DNA of 64,000 nucleotides from Linepithema humile (Eukaryota > Arthropoda > Insecta > Hymenoptera > Formicidae). The stretch spans positions 16,921,264 through 16,985,263 of the forward strand of contig NC_090129.1 in NCBI RefSeq assembly GCF_040581485.1, given 5' to 3'. The translations under genes were made by a program, and so were the position numbers. The notes under the pieces are model-generated. The model saw only the letters and a list, made by a program, of their open reading frames with translations, searched no databases and was not told the origin of the DNA. Positions 61,945 through 64,000 of the stretch are shown piece after piece. Numbering within the stretch: the stretch's first letter is position 1; every line of letters starts with the position of its first letter.

Positions 61945-62378
61945 TTACGGGAATTTCTCGCAGCAGGTGCCAAGAGTCGACGATTTCGACTTCCCCGAGT
62001 TGCGCTACGGGAATTCCTCGCACCAGATGTCAAGGGTCGACGAATTCGACTTTTGCGAGTTGCGCTACAGAAATTTTTCGCACTAGGTGCAAAGGGTCGA
62101 CGAATTCGACTTCCCCGAGTTGCGCTACGGGAATTCCTCGCACCAGGTGTCAAGAGTCGACGAATTCAACTTTCACGAGTTGCGCTACGAGAATTTTTTG
62201 CACCAGGTGCCAAGGGTCGACGAATTCGATTTTCGGGAGTTGCGCTACGGGAATTCCTCGCATCAGGTCCCAAGAGTTGACGAACTCGAGTACCCCGAGT
62301 TGTGCTACGTGCATTTCTTGCACCAGGTGCCAGGAGTCAATGAATTCGACTTCCCCAAGTTGCACTACGAAAATTTCG
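61945..62378 (+). repeat. 60-bp minisatellite, about seven units, translatable as a 20-residue repeat
   Basis: Units of exactly 60 bases with core GGTCGACGAATTCGAC and GAGTTGCGCTACGGGAATT. As 60 is divisible by three, several frames stay open on both strands. The plus-strand frame reads as a 20-residue repeat (RVDEFDFPELRYGNSSHQVP) with a TAG in the second full unit (62084-62086); after it, it stays open to 62440. The mirror frames give equally regular peptides, so coding cannot be inferred from openness. It ends in a short GA run. Confidence 0.85.
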
Positions 62379-62444
62379 CAAACATGAAAGAGAGAGAGAG
62401 AGATATGACATATTTTGATGTAAAATCTAAAATTTCTTAAAATA

Positions 62445-62880
62445 TTTAGTTATCGATAATCTTACCGTAATATTTTTATGCGCAGAATAATAAAACGAAT
62501 CAATACGTGTAAAAAAACCCATTGTTATTTTGAAGAAAAAATATGTAATTTACAATGTACTTTTTTTAACAATTATGCGTTTTCTTTACTACTTCTCATT
62601 ATTCTAATCATAAAAGTATTACGGTAAGATTATCCATAACTTAATATTTTCAGAGATATTTTAATTTAAATTTTATATTGAAATATGTCAGATTAAGATA
62701 TAAAATAACTCGAAGAGTATTAAAAAGAACTTCTGCAAAATATGAAAAAGAAAATTATTATATCCTTTAATCTTGTTAATATTTTATTAACAAATAAACT
62801 GCCATGTAATAGAATTTTATTAGTATTAATGAACGAAGAACATCTCATCGACGTCGATATCGATTCAGTCGCAAAACTTA
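62445..62880. other. AT-rich stretch
   Basis: A short inverted match is visible (TAATCTTACCGTAATA at 62457 against TACGGTAAGATTAT near 62619), suggesting another small decayed foldback. Nothing else seen. Confidence 0.4.
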
Positions 62881-63050
62881 TAATGTAAAATCATTTAGTT
62901 AATATGTTATTAAGTTAATATAAATGTTACATTCGAAATGTAGAAAAATAATTTAAAAATAATTTAAATTTTGTCACATAATTAATTTTGTACATTTCTG
63001 TACATTTTTATGTTAACTTAATTACATATTAACTAAACTATTTTACATTA
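62881..63050. repeat. Palindromic AT-rich repeat, about 170 bp
   Basis: TAATGTAAAATCATTTAGTT on the left is mirrored by AACTAAACTATTTTACATTA on the right, the stems being about 47 bases. The middle part (TTACATTCGAAATGTA... TTTTGTACATTT) recurs downstream. Confidence 0.7.
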
Positions 63051-63054
63051 TAAC

Positions 63055-63436
63055 ACGTCTTGTGTTTTATATAGCATTTAAGTCATATGAAACAGATGTT
63101 TTATTAGCAATATTAGAAAATAACTAATTACATAAGTCTCGCGTTTGATATCACAGTTACGTTATGTGAAACATAATAAGTGTCATTTCGAATATTTTAA
63201 CTATATTATTTTATGTTTAACATGTCTTTAATTTGATATCATTGTTTTTTTTCGCATATTTTGTAAAAATTTTAACAAAACCGTGATATGAAGCCAAAGA
63301 TATTTTATATCAGCTATCCATGGCTTTATATCAATGGGGCAGTCAAACCGAAGACATGTTACAACGAAAAATAGTTTAGTTTGAATATTCGAAATAAAAC
63401 ATTTGTTTCACAGAATGTAAGTGTGATACAAAACAC
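63055..63436. repeat. Loop region of a larger palindrome
   Basis: ATGAAACAGATGTTTTAT (63089) is mirrored by ATAAAACATTTGTTTCA (63397), so 63001-63110 and 63385-63500 form inverted arms around this stretch. The interior is AT-rich with no gene. Confidence 0.5.
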
Positions 63437-63565
63437 TTGTGTTAAAATGTAAGATAATTTAGTTAATGTACAACTAACTTAATATAAATGTTACATTCAA
63501 AATGTACAAAAATAATTAAAAAATAATTTCAATTCTGTCACATAATTAATTTTGTACATTTATAA
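63437..63565. repeat. Partial second copy of the 62.88-kb repeat
   Basis: Direct-orientation match to 62875-63000: ATTTAGTTAAT, TTAATATAAATGTTACATTC, AAATGTA.AAAAATAATT and GTCACATAATTAATTTTGTA in the same order. Confidence 0.7.
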
Positions 63566-63569
63566 AAAA

Positions 63570-63860
63570 GTAGGTGATATAGCACAAAAATTCATAAATG
63601 ATAAGGTCTGGCCAAGTTCCAAAAAAGACATTCCAATATGTTTATATTTTAATAATTATCTAAATTTTTAATATATCACCAACATGAAAAGTAACTGATA
63701 TGTTATTCAAGGTGCAAATTCAAAATAAACATACATAAAATATTCATAAAATGTATAAATAAAACTGATCAAAATTTGATTAAAAAAAATTTAATTAAAA
63801 TAACAAAATATTTATTAAAAAATACAAAAAAACTTGGCGCTGCCAACGGGTTTCACCCAT
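63570..63860. other. AT-rich stretch with GCCAAGTT / AACTTGGCGCTGCC motifs
   Basis: GGTCTGGCCAAGTTCC at 63605 and AAAACTTGGCGCTGCC at 63829 match motifs of the foldback element at 60.3-61.6 kb and may be the ends of a related element. No gene. Confidence 0.45.
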
Positions 63861-63862
63861 CC

Positions 63863-63952
63863 CCCCCCCCTTAGCGCAACCCCTTCACGCCATTTACCCC
63901 TTTCCTCCCCCCCCCCGTCAAGAGGCTCCACCACTCCTCCACCCCTTTACAT
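63863..63952. repeat. C-rich tract
   Basis: Two poly-C runs of about ten (63864-63873 and 63907-63917) within C-rich, G-poor sequence, unlike the AT-rich flanks. The complementary strand is G-rich. Confidence 0.7.
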
Positions 63953-63965
63953 CTTTACACATTTT

Positions 63966-64000
63966 GGCTGCGTTCCGTAAAGCGCATATGCGCGCATCTA
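63966..64000 (+). mobile_element. Start of a second GGYTGCGTTCCG element, cut by the window edge
   Basis: GGCTGCGTTCCGTAAAGCGC closely resembles the end of the 624-bp element at 60803 (GGTTGCGTTCCGTTTTGCGC), in the same orientation, followed by GCGCAT words. Only the left end is visible. Confidence 0.5.

Overview
The window looks like nuclear DNA from an insect, most likely a hymenopteran such as an ant. That is inference: the background is very AT-rich, it is broken every few kilobases by short CpG-rich blocks, there are long GA, TA and GC microsatellites, a short (CCTAA)n stretch, and many small DNA transposons. No bacterial-style operons, rRNA or tRNA genes, or CRISPR arrays were seen. Intact genes are nearly absent. 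From about 2.2 to 42 kb I find no protein I can name apart from one truncated Tc1-type transposase, so this part is probably intergenic or inside very long introns.

The one gene family I can support is a multi-zinc-finger gene with a BED-like first finger and five further C2H2-like fingers. It is on the minus strand in three copies: about 1.0-2.0 kb, 45.7-47.1 kb and 49.5-51.5 kb. The last two lie in tandem duplicated blocks with a period of about 3.86 kb once later insertions are subtracted. All three keep a TATA-like box 30 bases upstream of a TCAGTT initiator, 16 bases before a shared ATG. All three are broken, each differently: copy 1 by stops and frameshifts, copy 2 by a 425-bp solo LTR with a CTTTA duplication, and copy 3 by a frameshift, a 913-bp element duplicating TTAA, and a later stop.

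Layout: 1-0.8 kb AT-rich; 1-2.06 kb finger copy 1; 2.2-13.6 kb no gene; 13.6 kb a 138-bp mariner-type MITE; 16.04-17.73 kb a rearranged Tc1 element with 389-bp terminal repeats; 17.8-42 kb microsatellites, CpG-rich blocks, a diverged duplication at 24 kb and a three-copy tandem repeat at 36 kb; 44-52 kb the finger-gene tandem blocks; 52.26 kb another inverted-repeat element; 53-57 kb a 700-bp direct repeat pair; 57.4-59.3 kb a 1.88-kb palindrome carrying the same short reading frame in both arms; 59.4-61.6 kb foldback elements nested three deep; 61.9-62.4 kb a 60-bp minisatellite; 62.9-63.6 kb more palindromic repeats; and at the right edge the start of a further element.

The genes do not form a pathway. 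The picture is a small zinc-finger family decaying inside a transposon-rich region. Several insertions can be read precisely because a duplicated copy or the opposite palindrome arm preserves the uninterrupted site.
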